Assembly (NCBI GenBank): GCA_002686085.1
Contig: NZAC01000059.1
Coordinates: 1-59,451 of the forward strand
DNA length: 59,451 nt
Origin: Roseibacillus sp.
GTDB taxonomy: Bacteria; Verrucomicrobiota; Verrucomicrobiia; Verrucomicrobiales; Akkermansiaceae
Direction of reading: 5' to 3'
Positions within the stretch are counted from its first letter, which is position 1. Each line of letters begins with the position of its first letter. Both the position numbers and the translations under genes were made by a program. The notes beneath the pieces are model-generated. The model was not told the DNA's origin. It worked only from the letters and a program-made list of their open reading frames with translations, and made no database searches. This document shows positions 18,763-27,344 of the stretch, one piece after another.

Positions 18763-19149
18763 ATGCACGGCCTCACATTTATTCTCGCTGTCGTTCTGCT
18801 GATTCTAGGTGTGACGGGACTGCCCGACACTACTTCAGCTGCGGAGATTCAGACACGGGCAAGCCCTGGACTCTTTTTCGGAGGGTCTATCCTCATCGCT
18901 TCTCTCTACGCTTTCCGAGAACGGCGCCACGGGATGGCCGCGGCCTCCTTCCTGACTTTTATTGCATTTCTCACAAGCGTGCCGCCGATCTTGAAGCCCG
19001 TCTACCGTGGCACCTATGACTGGCTCCTAATTGACCACCGTCAGCCCACAATCATCGCGCTCGCATCCGCGCTCTACCTTGGCATCGCCTTCGCTGCCTG
19101 GAAGCGTGCCCGCCGCTCGTTGGCAATCGCGCGCCTGAGAGAAGACTGA
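18763..19149 (+). CDS. Small integral membrane protein, unknown function
   Basis: A 128-residue protein with about four hydrophobic helices (LTFILAVVLLILGVTG; GLFFGGSILIASLYAF; GMAAASFLTFIAFLTSV; TIIALASALYLGIAFAAW) and a basic C-terminal tail. The size and layout resemble TMEM14-like four-helix proteins, but I see no diagnostic motif. It is transcribed away from the GNAT gene and converges with frr. Confidence 0.55.
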   Translation: MHGLTFILAVVLLILGVTGLPDTTSAAEIQTRASPGLFFGGSILIASLYAFRERRHGMAAASFLTFIAFLTSVPPILKPVYRGTYDWLLIDHRQPTIIALASALYLGIAFAAWKRARRSLAIARLRED

Positions 19150-19189
19150 CTGGTGGCAAATCTGATCGACGGGCGCCCTGACCCCATCC

Positions 19190-19759
19190 TCAGACTGTCA
19201 TTAATTCCTGCTCCTTCTCGGCCAGCTTCCCATCGATCTCCTTGATGTACTGGTCCGTAAGGTCCTGCACTTCAGACTCGAAATCACGAGCCTGGTCCTC
19301 AGTCAGAATATTCTCTGTCTTCATCGCCTTCGCAGCATCCATCCCGTCCTTCCGACTGGCTCTCACTCTGATACGCGATTCTTCTGCCATGTTCCTAATG
19401 ACCTTTACGAATTGGACTCTCCGCTCTTCTGTCAGCTCCGGGATCGGCAACCTGATCACCTTTCCATCGCTGACCGGATTCAGGCCCAGTTTGCCATTTT
19501 CTCGAATGGCCCTTTCGATATCTCCTGTCACACTCGGATCGAAGGGTTGCACCATGATCGTCCGGGCCTCTGGCGTTGTAATGACCGCCAGCTCCTTCAG
19601 TCTCATATTGCTCGCGTACGCCTCAACATGAACTTCGAGGTTTTCCACCAGACTCGGCGACGCCTTGCCAGTTCTCACGCCAAGGAATTCCTGCAGCATA
19701 TGCTCCACCGCCTTGGCCATTGAGGCATTCACTTCCTGTTTACTCGTTTCCTGATCCAT
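19190..19759 (-). CDS. frr: Ribosome recycling factor
   Basis: A 189-residue protein, close to the usual ~185. RRF with EF-G splits the post-termination ribosome. Family signs are the three-helix bundle with VRTGKASPSLVENL near residue 29, the MVQPFDPSV segment, the IRLPIPELTEERRVQFVKVI core and the SRIRVRASRKDGMDA segment. It lies 31 bases downstream of pyrH, the usual bacterial pyrH-frr order. Confidence 0.97.
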   Translation of the reverse strand: MDQETSKQEVNASMAKAVEHMLQEFLGVRTGKASPSLVENLEVHVEAYASNMRLKELAVITTPEARTIMVQPFDPSVTGDIERAIRENGKLGLNPVSDGKVIRLPIPELTEERRVQFVKVIRNMAEESRIRVRASRKDGMDAAKAMKTENILTEDQARDFESEVQDLTDQYIKEIDGKLAEKEQELMTV

Positions 19760-19790
19760 TGTGCCTGATTGTTATATTCTTTTCGTAAGC

Positions 19791-20519
19791 CTACTCACCA
19801 CAGACCACTGTGCCAAGCTCTTCACCCCGAAGCGCCCGTTCAATATTGCCGGACTCTCCCAGATCGAAGACTATGATCGGCATATTATTATCCATACAGA
19901 GACTAAACGCTGTGGAATCCATCACCTCCAATCGATTTGAGATGCACTCGTGAAAAGTCACACGGTCGTATCTTTTGGCCTCAGGATCCTTCTTAGGATC
20001 CGCGGTGTATACCCCATCCACCATCGTTGCCTTCAGGATGACATCCGCACTCATCTCACTCGCTCTGAGAGCCGCAGTGGTGTCGGTAGAGAAAAAAGGA
20101 CTACCGGTTCCAGCAGCAAACACCACTACGCGTTTCTGGTCCAGATGACGACTTGCCTTCCATCTGAGAAATGGCTCAGCCACATTTTTCATTTCGATCG
20201 CCGATTGCACGACACATGTCACCTCCCGCTCTTCCAAAGCTGCCTGAAGGGCCAACGCGTTCATCACGGTAGCCAACATCCCAACATAATCAGCGGTCGC
20301 ACGATCCATACCGCGCTCGCTTGCGGCAGCGCCCCTCCAGAAATTACCCCCACCGACCACAACTCCCAGCTCGACCCCTGATTCGAGCGCCGCACAAATC
20401 TCACTAGCAATCCGGCCAACAATCTCAGGCGAAATATTGTCGGTGCTCCCGGGCTCTCTCAAAGCCTCTCCACTCAATTTTAAAATGGCTCTCTTGAAGG
20501 AGCGTTCCTTTTCACCCAT
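19791..20519 (-). CDS. pyrH: UMP kinase
   Basis: A 242-residue amino-acid-kinase-fold enzyme that phosphorylates UMP to UDP. I chose ATG 20519; the in-frame TTG two codons earlier is less likely. Motifs are AILKLSGEAL near the start, GVVVGGGNFWRG, ATADYVGMLATVMNALAL, FAAGTGSPFFSTDTTAALRA and the VYTADPKKDPEAKRY segment, all standard for PyrH. It is followed by frr. Upstream is a secreted unknown protein rather than the common rpsB-tsf pair. Confidence 0.97.
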   Translation of the reverse strand: MGEKERSFKRAILKLSGEALREPGSTDNISPEIVGRIASEICAALESGVELGVVVGGGNFWRGAAASERGMDRATADYVGMLATVMNALALQAALEEREVTCVVQSAIEMKNVAEPFLRWKASRHLDQKRVVVFAAGTGSPFFSTDTTAALRASEMSADVILKATMVDGVYTADPKKDPEAKRYDRVTFHECISNRLEVMDSTAFSLCMDNNMPIIVFDLGESGNIERALRGEELGTVVCGE

Positions 20520-20605
20520 AGACAATTAACCGGTTAAAGTATTGAAGCAATACTCCCCATCCGTGAAAAGCGAAAAGGGCGCACTACGACCGCCTACCCC
20601 CAGCA

Positions 20606-20626
20606 CTGATCTGAAACGGAGATCAG
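20606..20626. other. Hairpin between the secreted unknown gene and pyrH
   Basis: CTGATCT (20606-20612) and AGATCAG (20620-20626) form a 7-bp perfect stem with a 7-base loop, just past the stop at 20631 on the minus strand. No T-run follows, so it may be a processing or stability element rather than a terminator. Confidence 0.35.
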
Positions 20627-20630
20627 ATAT

Positions 20631-21218
20631 TTACCTTCCCTGATTCACCTCTTGGTCGCCGCCGGACCGCCCCAAACGAAATCGCTTCGCGAGATCCCTG
20701 AGGGCGGCATTACCCTCTGTTGTCCCGGTGATCCCAATCGAAACGCTCAAAACCTCATCCTTAACGCTTTGAAAATAGGCTCGAAGGGTCCGCTCAACCG
20801 CGATAACCGAGAGCCGGATTACCTGCCGTGCAGTGAGATCCAAATCCTCGGGCAACTCGAAATTCTCTACGTCGAATCTCACCAGCAATCGGTTCACCTT
20901 CATTTCCGCGCTCAATGCTACGCCACAGAGATTCAGAAGGTTTGCATCATCGACTTCATAGCCCTCGCTATTACTAGCTATCCGGTGAGGTGCAGCGACT
21001 GCCTTGACCAGATCTTCTGGCATCGCTCCGGTGACAGCATAGGGCCGCGAAAATACCCCAGCCTGAATCGGATCCTCTTCACCGAGGGTGTCCCCTATCC
21101 CGTCCGTCCGGTGTAGAGAGAGAGGCTGGTGAAGCTCCACAACCTCCAGCGTGACCGCCACAACAGGCGAGCACAACAACAGGAATAAAACCGGAAAGCG
21201 AAGGAGCATAGCCGGCAT
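20631..21218 (-). CDS. Secreted protein of unknown function
   Basis: A 195-residue protein with a signal peptide (LRFPVLFLLLCSPVVA). The mature part is a mix of beta segments (LEVVELHQPLSLH; KVNRLLVRFDVENF) and a C-terminal helix (ALRDLAKRFRLG). No family is recognised. It starts 10 bases after the fmt stop on the same strand, so it is probably co-transcribed with adk-like, fmt, pyrH and frr. The neighbours are cytoplasmic housekeeping genes, so the exported product stands out. Confidence 0.55.
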   Translation of the reverse strand: MPAMLLRFPVLFLLLCSPVVAVTLEVVELHQPLSLHRTDGIGDTLGEEDPIQAGVFSRPYAVTGAMPEDLVKAVAAPHRIASNSEGYEVDDANLLNLCGVALSAEMKVNRLLVRFDVENFELPEDLDLTARQVIRLSVIAVERTLRAYFQSVKDEVLSVSIGITGTTEGNAALRDLAKRFRLGRSGGDQEVNQGR

Positions 21219-21228
21219 TGTGCGGTCT

Positions 21229-22191
21229 TCACGGACTACTCACCAGCGAAAAGAAACCCTCACCAGGCTCTACAGCGTTACCCCTGATCAGTTCTGCCGC
21301 TGACAGACGCCTTCCTCCTTCAATTTGAAGTTCATTCAGCACCAGTCCGCCATCTCCACATGCGACGGTAATGCCTGAAGAACTTACACTGAGAACCTCT
21401 CCCGGAGCGACACCCCTCACGTCACGGCTGACACTGACATCAGCGAATATTTTCAGCCGCCTGGGCCGACCCCGACCATCTTTGAAGTGTGTATAAGACC
21501 CGGGCCACGGTTCATATGCTCGAATCCGGCGCTCCAAGACCTCAGCAGGAAGCCTCCAGTCAATCTGCCCGTCCAGGCGCTGTAGTTGTGGGGCATAGGT
21601 AGCCAGCTCGTGATCCTGTGGTTCCCCGGTCAACGTGTTAGCGGCCAGCTTTTCGATACACATCATCGTTAACTCAGGCGCCATTTCTCCGAGGCGATCA
21701 TGAAGCGAGCCCCCGGTCTCATCGGCAGATAGACCAATCCTCTCTGTCATAACTACATCCCCGGCATCGAGGCGCTCTACCATCTTAATGATGCTGATGC
21801 CACTTTCTCGGTCACCAGCCGCAATAGCGGCTTGGATACACGACGCCCCGCGGTGCCGAGGGAGCAAGGACGCATGAATGTTGAAGCATCCACGGGACGG
21901 CACAGCCAAGAGAGCTTTAGTCAGGATCTGACCATAGGCCATCACCACGATAAGCTCCGGATCGAGCGCAGCGATAGCCGAGATCTCGCTCTCGTGCCTG
22001 ACGTCCTCTGGTTGTAGAACCGGAATGGATCGCGCCAGAGCTTCTGCCTTGATCCTTGGAGCCTGAGGCTTCGAACGACGTCCAACTGGCCTGTCAGGCT
22101 GAGTCACCAGTCCAATCAGGGTCACGCTGTCCGCCAGCCTCTTGAAGGTCGGAAGGGCAATCTCGCCAGTGCCCATGAAGAGTACACGCAT
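21229..22191 (-). CDS. fmt: Methionyl-tRNA formyltransferase
   Basis: A 320-residue protein of normal length. Fmt formylates initiator Met-tRNA with 10-formyl-THF. The N-terminal domain begins RVLFMGTGEIALPTFK. The active-site loop SLLPRHRGASCIQAAIAAGD carries the conserved His and Arg, although the family usually has an A-P pair where this has S-C. GISIIKMVERLDAGDV follows. The C-terminal OB-like domain includes RIRAYEPWPGSYT. It lies between the adenylate kinase-like gene and a secreted unknown. Confidence 0.96.
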   Translation of the reverse strand: MRVLFMGTGEIALPTFKRLADSVTLIGLVTQPDRPVGRRSKPQAPRIKAEALARSIPVLQPEDVRHESEISAIAALDPELIVVMAYGQILTKALLAVPSRGCFNIHASLLPRHRGASCIQAAIAAGDRESGISIIKMVERLDAGDVVMTERIGLSADETGGSLHDRLGEMAPELTMMCIEKLAANTLTGEPQDHELATYAPQLQRLDGQIDWRLPAEVLERRIRAYEPWPGSYTHFKDGRGRPRRLKIFADVSVSRDVRGVAPGEVLSVSSSGITVACGDGGLVLNELQIEGGRRLSAAELIRGNAVEPGEGFFSLVSSP

Positions 22192-22264
22192 AATCCAGTG
22201 CAGGTTACCAATAGACTCAGCGTCCGTTCTGGCCGTAGAGCCGCCGAAGGGATCGCAATTACCC

Positions 22265-22894
22265 TTAAGCCACTATCTTGGCCCTCTCCTGGTAAGCATC
22301 TATCTTTACGATTTCTCCAATGATCTTACCCAGAACCTCAACCGGCTGCCGAGTCGCATCGATATCGACAACCTTATCTTTGTAGTACTCGATCAGGGGA
22401 CGGGTTTCCTCCTCGTAGGTTTCTATGCGATTCCTGATCACCTCATCGCTGGCATCATCAAAGCGATTCTCCTTCAATGCCCGCTTCCGCATCCGCCGGG
22501 AAAGCTCTTCGCGGTCCGGACACGTGAGATGAATCACAGTGTATACCTCAAGATAGTTTGCGATAATTTTAGCTTGTTCCACATTCCTTGGAATGCCGTC
22601 GAGCACAAGAATGTCGATATCGGGCTTATAGTGATATGTCTCAATCCAGTTATCGATCTGCACTTTCCATAAACCGATCGTAAGCTCATCCGGCACAAGC
22701 TCTCCCTTACTGGAATACTCTACGAACTTCTGCCCGAGGGCGGTTCGCGTATCCAGAGAGCGAAACACATCTCCACAGGCGCAGTGAAAGAACCGCGGAA
22801 TGGTGCCAAGCACTTTCCCCTGAGTCCCCTTGCCCGCACCCGGCGCACCAATAATGAGAATTGCCGGGTGCGGTTTACTTGATTTTTCTCCCAC
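22265..22894 (-). CDS. adk: Adenylate kinase family protein (short-LID type)
   Basis: A 209-residue nucleoside monophosphate kinase, interconverting AMP, ATP and ADP. It has the P-loop GAPGAGKGTQG, an NMP-binding segment GDVFRSLD (family GDxLR), LDGIPRNVEQA (family LDGFPR) and NRFDDASDEVIRNRIETY, a short LID with the conserved Arg-Asp-Asp, followed by TRPLIEYY. The zinc-type LID of long adenylate kinases is absent. The C-terminus is slightly extended. The start is GTG 22894. It is probably the main adenylate kinase, but UMP/CMP kinase activity cannot be excluded. It leads the run fmt-unknown-pyrH-frr. Confidence 0.85.
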   Translation of the reverse strand: MGEKSSKPHPAILIIGAPGAGKGTQGKVLGTIPRFFHCACGDVFRSLDTRTALGQKFVEYSSKGELVPDELTIGLWKVQIDNWIETYHYKPDIDILVLDGIPRNVEQAKIIANYLEVYTVIHLTCPDREELSRRMRKRALKENRFDDASDEVIRNRIETYEEETRPLIEYYKDKVVDIDATRQPVEVLGKIIGEIVKIDAYQERAKIVA

Positions 22895-23039
22895 GGTTTA
22901 AGTCGAATTTGAGTTTCTTCCTAATAACGAATGGCAAGCCCTCCAAGCTCCAAATCAAATTTCCTATCCTGACGCCGCCCTTAATAGCGCTATTCTGGAA
23001 TACAATGAGGACCGCTCTCTGGTCCTCCGAGCACCAAAA

Positions 23040-23900
23040 TCAATAAGCGAAGAGGTAAAAGAATGGCAGAGGTACTAGAAGCGCCAAATCAGCGAGAATT
23101 CTCAGTGAAACCGGAGAAAAGAAATGACGGAATAAGGCAAGAAACGCCAAGCCTCCTGCCCCAACCATCGCCGCCAGATAAAAGGCCTTGTGAGCCTGCG
23201 ACCCAAACCCCTCAGCAGAACTTGCAAGAAGGTAGCACACAATCACCAAGGCAAGCAGGAGGACCTTGATGATCGTATTTTCGAATTCACGTTCATTCTC
23301 ATCCATACCTTTTTCCTCGTCACCACCTGACTCCCAGTGATCAATCACCATCATATTTATCATACAGAGGAGTGCAAACACCACCACCTCTGAGGACAGA
23401 GCCAGCTCATGCAAACCCACCGAGCTACCACTACGAAAATGAACTCCCACAGTTGTCCCGTAAGCAAAAGCTAATCCGGCAACTATATTCTTAAACCAAG
23501 AAACTCCTTTCTCAGGGCGTTGAAAACTAATCAAAAAATACAGCAGGACCGGAACCGCAACCGGATAAGCATAGGCCAGCAATCCACGAGACTGCCGCGA
23601 CAACAGAAAGAACACTCCTACAACTCCGACACAAAGAGCCACGATCATTAGACCTCGGTAATCGCAGTGAAATCGGTGGCGTAAAGGCAGAGTGGCTTCC
23701 GTTCCTCTCATACCCCGGGAGTCCATAAGCCGATCTGCGACATAGATGCACCAGACGGTCAGCGCCAGAAGCCATGGCAAAGAAGGCTGATGATACTTCA
23801 CCAGCCAAATCTGCTTGAACATCCAGAACCATGCGAGCGCCACCAGGGGAGCATCGAGACTCAGAATGTTAGGCCATATCCAAAGGGGACGTCGTGCCAT
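23040..23900 (-). CDS. UbiA-like integral membrane protein
   Basis: A 286-residue protein with about eight hydrophobic helices. I chose ATG 23900 (MARRPLWIWPN) over an in-frame TTG four codons earlier. The second helix ends VWCIYVADRLMDSRGMRG, which resembles the first aspartate motif of UbiA prenyltransferases (NDxxDxxxD) in a weakened form. A later CMINMMVIDHWE may be the second site. The topology and size fit the UbiA superfamily, but both acidic motifs are incomplete, so the activity is uncertain. It may act on an isoprenoid or may have lost catalysis. Confidence 0.5.
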   Translation of the reverse strand: MARRPLWIWPNILSLDAPLVALAWFWMFKQIWLVKYHQPSLPWLLALTVWCIYVADRLMDSRGMRGTEATLPLRHRFHCDYRGLMIVALCVGVVGVFFLLSRQSRGLLAYAYPVAVPVLLYFLISFQRPEKGVSWFKNIVAGLAFAYGTTVGVHFRSGSSVGLHELALSSEVVVFALLCMINMMVIDHWESGGDEEKGMDENEREFENTIIKVLLLALVIVCYLLASSAEGFGSQAHKAFYLAAMVGAGGLAFLALFRHFFSPVSLRILADLALLVPLPFFYLFAY

Positions 23901-23974
23901 GGGTGCCGCCAAACCCTCTCCCTTAGCGTATCACAAAGCAAGCCAGTTCGCCTTAGTTATTCAACGCGACTAAA

Positions 23975-25891
23975 TCATGATAGAAATGGAGGAAGGGCCG
24001 TCCCTATTCCATCGGCAACCACACGGAGGAGCTCGGCCTCCTCATTGGTAAGCACCCCATCCTCGGCAGCCGCACGACCACACATTTCGAGGATTCTCTT
24101 CTTCACGAGTGGTGACGCCTCCTCGAATGCACCAAGAGCTGCCAATACCAATTCCGAGTTAAGGGAGTCCTCGGGAAGCAGAGTAGGCACCCGGCTCTCG
24201 AATGGAGTGGACCCCTCTACTGCAAATTTGAAAGCTTTTGCCGCTCCTTTACTATTGCGCCCGTTCCACGCCATCATGGAAAGCAGAATGTCGCCGGATT
24301 CCGAAAGCCCCTTCGTCGGTCCGGGACCACGGTCGAGCTTCCTTTTTCCTGAGAAAAAGTGACTAGAGAGGTGCCTGGACAACGAGTGCTGGAGCATAAA
24401 CTCGAACAGGTCCACCTTCTCGTCAGCAGCAATGACCCAGTCCAGCATCTGCAGGAGACGCTCATACTCACTCTCGCTCAGCTGCTTGAGGGTTGGAATA
24501 CAGAGGTCTAGAATCGCAATCTTCGCGGCCGAGTGAAGCGGCCCAATGGTTTCATGCCACTCGCTGAGTGTTTCCACATATTTCTGCCCCATACCCTGGC
24601 GTAAGCCCTCCAGCTGTTCCCTGCATTTCATAGAATCTCCGGACAGCAACATTGCAAAGATCAGGACCTGCGCCTTACTTCGATCTCGCGAGGCGGATCT
24701 CCACTTCTCATCAATCCCGACGCAAATCTGCTGCCCATGCTCAAGCTGCCAATCCACCTCATCACCGAGGCAAGCAAGCGTCTCGGCTGCCTTTATTGCT
24801 GGCGGCTCTCCAGTGGAAGCCGAAGAAGAAAAACTCGCCATTGACGCCGAGGGAGACCCGACGCCCGCCGTATCCACATCGGGTAGTGATACGGAGTCAA
24901 AATTGACTTTGGAAGAATTGGGATCCAGAGCCCGGATTCTCACCTGAAGCGGAGGATGAGTCGCCATACCCCAACGGAACAATCCTCCCTCCGCGAAGAA
25001 CATGTGACTCATCGCAGCAGCTTGCGGACTCTTAACCCGGGCACCTTCCTTCCATCCTCCAATCTTCTTGAAGGCTCCTATGAGCCCATCGGTATCACGA
25101 GTAAATTGAACGGCCGATGCGTCGGCCAGAAACTCCCTTTGGCGGGACACTGCGGCTTGAATCGCCCGAGCGAAAAACCCTCCAATTGCGCCTGCAAGGA
25201 AGAGGACAAACCCTGTAAGAAGCAGCACTGCGAGCACCCCCCCACCCTCCTTGTTATTCTTACTGGGTCGAGCATACCGCAAGAAAGAGATCAGGACTCG
25301 CCCCACAATCATGAGAACGAGGATCCCAAAGATAAACCCAACCAATTGCATATTGAGGCGCATATCGCCATTCCGGATATGGCTGAATTCGTGCGCAATA
25401 ACCCCCTGCAACTCTGACCGGGAAAGCAGATCAAGACATCCCCTCGTCACGCCGATCACAGCATTGGAGGGTTCGGTGCCCGCTGCAAAAGCATTAATCC
25501 CGGCTTCCTGATCCATCACATAGACGAGTGGAACCGGTGTTCCTGACGCAATAGCCATCTCTTCCACGATATTCAGGAGCTGGCGCTCCTTGAGATCTCC
25601 AGTGTCAGGCTGCACCGGACGCCCGCCCATACTTTCAGCAACCGCCCGCCCTCCTCGTCTTAAATCGATCGACTTATACGCCGTCCCTCCAAGGATCAGA
25701 AGCAAGGTGGCCCCGGCAACGAAAGCGAACAAGTTAGGATCCCAGAGCTCTTGTCGGGACCCTGCCAGCTTCATGGCAAACGCAACACCGATATACACCG
25801 AAACTACGATGGAGATTACCGCACAGACAAAATAAGCAACCAGCCACTTTGTCCTGCGGCGAGCCTTCTCCTGCGCCTCAAAAAAATTCAT
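23975..25891 (-). CDS. M48-family membrane metalloprotease with long C-terminal extension
   Basis: A 638-residue protein. Residues 1-80 hold two membrane helices, and the peptidase follows: GVIAHEFSHIRNGDM has the zinc motif His167-Glu168-x-x-His171, and RQREFLADASAV supplies the third ligand as in HtpX. Two more hydrophobic segments lie between. After residue about 330 there is a cytoplasmic-looking extension of about 300 residues ending in MCGRAAAEDGVLTNEEAELLR, similar to the TerB-like helical tails of some M48 proteins. It lies 61 bases downstream of lemA, a common pairing. It likely degrades damaged membrane proteins. Confidence 0.85.
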   Translation of the reverse strand: MNFFEAQEKARRRTKWLVAYFVCAVISIVVSVYIGVAFAMKLAGSRQELWDPNLFAFVAGATLLLILGGTAYKSIDLRRGGRAVAESMGGRPVQPDTGDLKERQLLNIVEEMAIASGTPVPLVYVMDQEAGINAFAAGTEPSNAVIGVTRGCLDLLSRSELQGVIAHEFSHIRNGDMRLNMQLVGFIFGILVLMIVGRVLISFLRYARPSKNNKEGGGVLAVLLLTGFVLFLAGAIGGFFARAIQAAVSRQREFLADASAVQFTRDTDGLIGAFKKIGGWKEGARVKSPQAAAMSHMFFAEGGLFRWGMATHPPLQVRIRALDPNSSKVNFDSVSLPDVDTAGVGSPSASMASFSSSASTGEPPAIKAAETLACLGDEVDWQLEHGQQICVGIDEKWRSASRDRSKAQVLIFAMLLSGDSMKCREQLEGLRQGMGQKYVETLSEWHETIGPLHSAAKIAILDLCIPTLKQLSESEYERLLQMLDWVIAADEKVDLFEFMLQHSLSRHLSSHFFSGKRKLDRGPGPTKGLSESGDILLSMMAWNGRNSKGAAKAFKFAVEGSTPFESRVPTLLPEDSLNSELVLAALGAFEEASPLVKKRILEMCGRAAAEDGVLTNEEAELLRVVADGIGTALPPFLS

Positions 25892-25952
25892 CGTTTTACC
25901 CAGGATCGCTCCTCTATCCCCGGAGACGCCACCAAATCAGTAATTCATCCGA

Positions 25953-26582
25953 TCAGTCGAAACTCACCTTTACAACCTCGCGTTCGGCCTCACTACTGAC
26001 CTCGAAGAGAACCGCAGCCTTAAAATTAAACATTCCAGCGATGATATTCGAGGGCACAACTTCGATCTTCGTGTTGTAGAGAGTTGCTGCATCATTGTAG
26101 GCCTGACGGGAAAAGCTGACCTTGTTTTCGGTGGTGGTAAGCTCCTCGCTCACCTGCATCATGTTCTGGTTGGCCTTGAGATCCGGATACGCCTCCGCAA
26201 GCGCAAAAAACTTGCCCATCATTGAACCCAGCCCGGCCTCGGCCGCCATCAATCCTTGCATCTGGGCAGCATCATCCGGGTTCAATCCATCCCGGGCACT
26301 CGCTGCCGCATTGCGCGCCTGAATGACCGCTTCAAGGGTCTCTCGCTCGTGCTTCATGAACGATTTAGCCGTTTCCACCAAGTTTGGAATCAGGTCGTGG
26401 CGCCGCTTCAACTGAACATCAATCTGGGCGAAGGCATTACGATACATGTTCCGCAACTTAATCAACCCGTTGTAAGCCCCAATCGCCCACAGAAGAAAGA
26501 CGACCACCAAGGCACCGAAGGCGAGCAGGGCCATCGTTCCTCCATCTAGAAATGCTAAATATTGAGAAAGTGATTCATTCAT
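25953..26582 (-). CDS. lemA: LemA-family protein
   Basis: A 209-residue protein with one N-terminal membrane helix (TMALLAFGALVVVFLLWAIGAYNGL) and the LemA core MYRNAFAQIDVQLKRRHDLIPNLVETAK, followed by long helices (ENKVSFSRQAYNDAATLYNTKIE). LemA proteins form a helical bundle outside the membrane and are often encoded next to M48 peptidases, as here. The molecular function is not settled in the literature I know. It is divergent from the exonuclease gene with 81 bases between the starts, which must hold both promoters. Confidence 0.9.
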   Translation of the reverse strand: MNESLSQYLAFLDGGTMALLAFGALVVVFLLWAIGAYNGLIKLRNMYRNAFAQIDVQLKRRHDLIPNLVETAKSFMKHERETLEAVIQARNAAASARDGLNPDDAAQMQGLMAAEAGLGSMMGKFFALAEAYPDLKANQNMMQVSEELTTTENKVSFSRQAYNDAATLYNTKIEVVPSNIIAGMFNFKAAVLFEVSSEAEREVVKVSFD

Positions 26583-26663
26583 GATGCTGAGAGAACAATA
26601 CTACCGCACCACTCCTGAGTCGCCATTATAAAACCATCCCATATTTAGACCCCTCCAATCCGG

Positions 26664-27290
26664 ATGCCTCTCTCTATCACTGCTGCCGATCCTATTCGGT
26701 CCCAGAAGTTCGCCGCAATCGACTTTGAGTCTGCGGGTGCCGCACGCGGACGAACCGATGTCCCGGTTCAAATCGGCATCACTCTCTGGTGCCCAAGGCA
26801 AGGGCTTGGAGAGTCGTTCTGCTCCTATCTTTCGTCAGACCAACCCATTTCCTGGTCGGCACGAAAAGTTCACGGCATCACCCTCAAAGACCTTGCTGGC
26901 GCCCCCTCCCTCCTCTCTCTCTACCCACGCATCCGCAGCCTCTTAACGGATCGAATTCTTATCGCGCACGGACATGGAACAGAGAAACGGTTTCTCAGGG
27001 CCTTTCCCGGTCACCAGTTCGGACCTTGGGTCGACACCTTGAACGTGGCCCGTGCCGCATGGCCAGGTCTTGCTCAATTCTCCCTTGGAGATCTGATCGA
27101 GCACTTTGAACTGACACAAAGGATTGGGGCTATTCATCCCGACCGGCGCTGGCACGATGCACTTTATGATGCCACCGCCTCTGCTATTCTTCTGGACCAC
27201 CTGATTACTTCCCTCTCCCTTCAGGATAAAGCTCTGGACCTCCTCCTCCGCCCCGACCTGTCCGCTTGGAAGTCTCTCAGACCGACGTAG
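26664..27290 (+). CDS. DnaQ-like 3'-5' exonuclease
   Basis: A 208-residue DEDD-type exonuclease. ExoI is AAIDFESAG with Asp20 and Glu22; ExoII is near LIAHGHGTEKRFL; ExoIII is WHDALYDATASAILL with His and Asp as in DEDDh enzymes. The middle motif carries the HGHG segment where DnaQ has HNAxFD, so the ExoII aspartate is displaced or replaced by Glu and should be checked. It could trim 3' ends in proofreading or repair. It is not fused to a polymerase and lies 54 bases upstream of aroB on the same strand. Confidence 0.8.
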   Translation: MPLSITAADPIRSQKFAAIDFESAGAARGRTDVPVQIGITLWCPRQGLGESFCSYLSSDQPISWSARKVHGITLKDLAGAPSLLSLYPRIRSLLTDRILIAHGHGTEKRFLRAFPGHQFGPWVDTLNVARAAWPGLAQFSLGDLIEHFELTQRIGAIHPDRRWHDALYDATASAILLDHLITSLSLQDKALDLLLRPDLSAWKSLRPT

Positions 27291-27344
27291 TTCCTTGCCA
27301 ATTGCACCCATCGTGTCCAGAACCTGCCTGCCAAGTAATTCACC

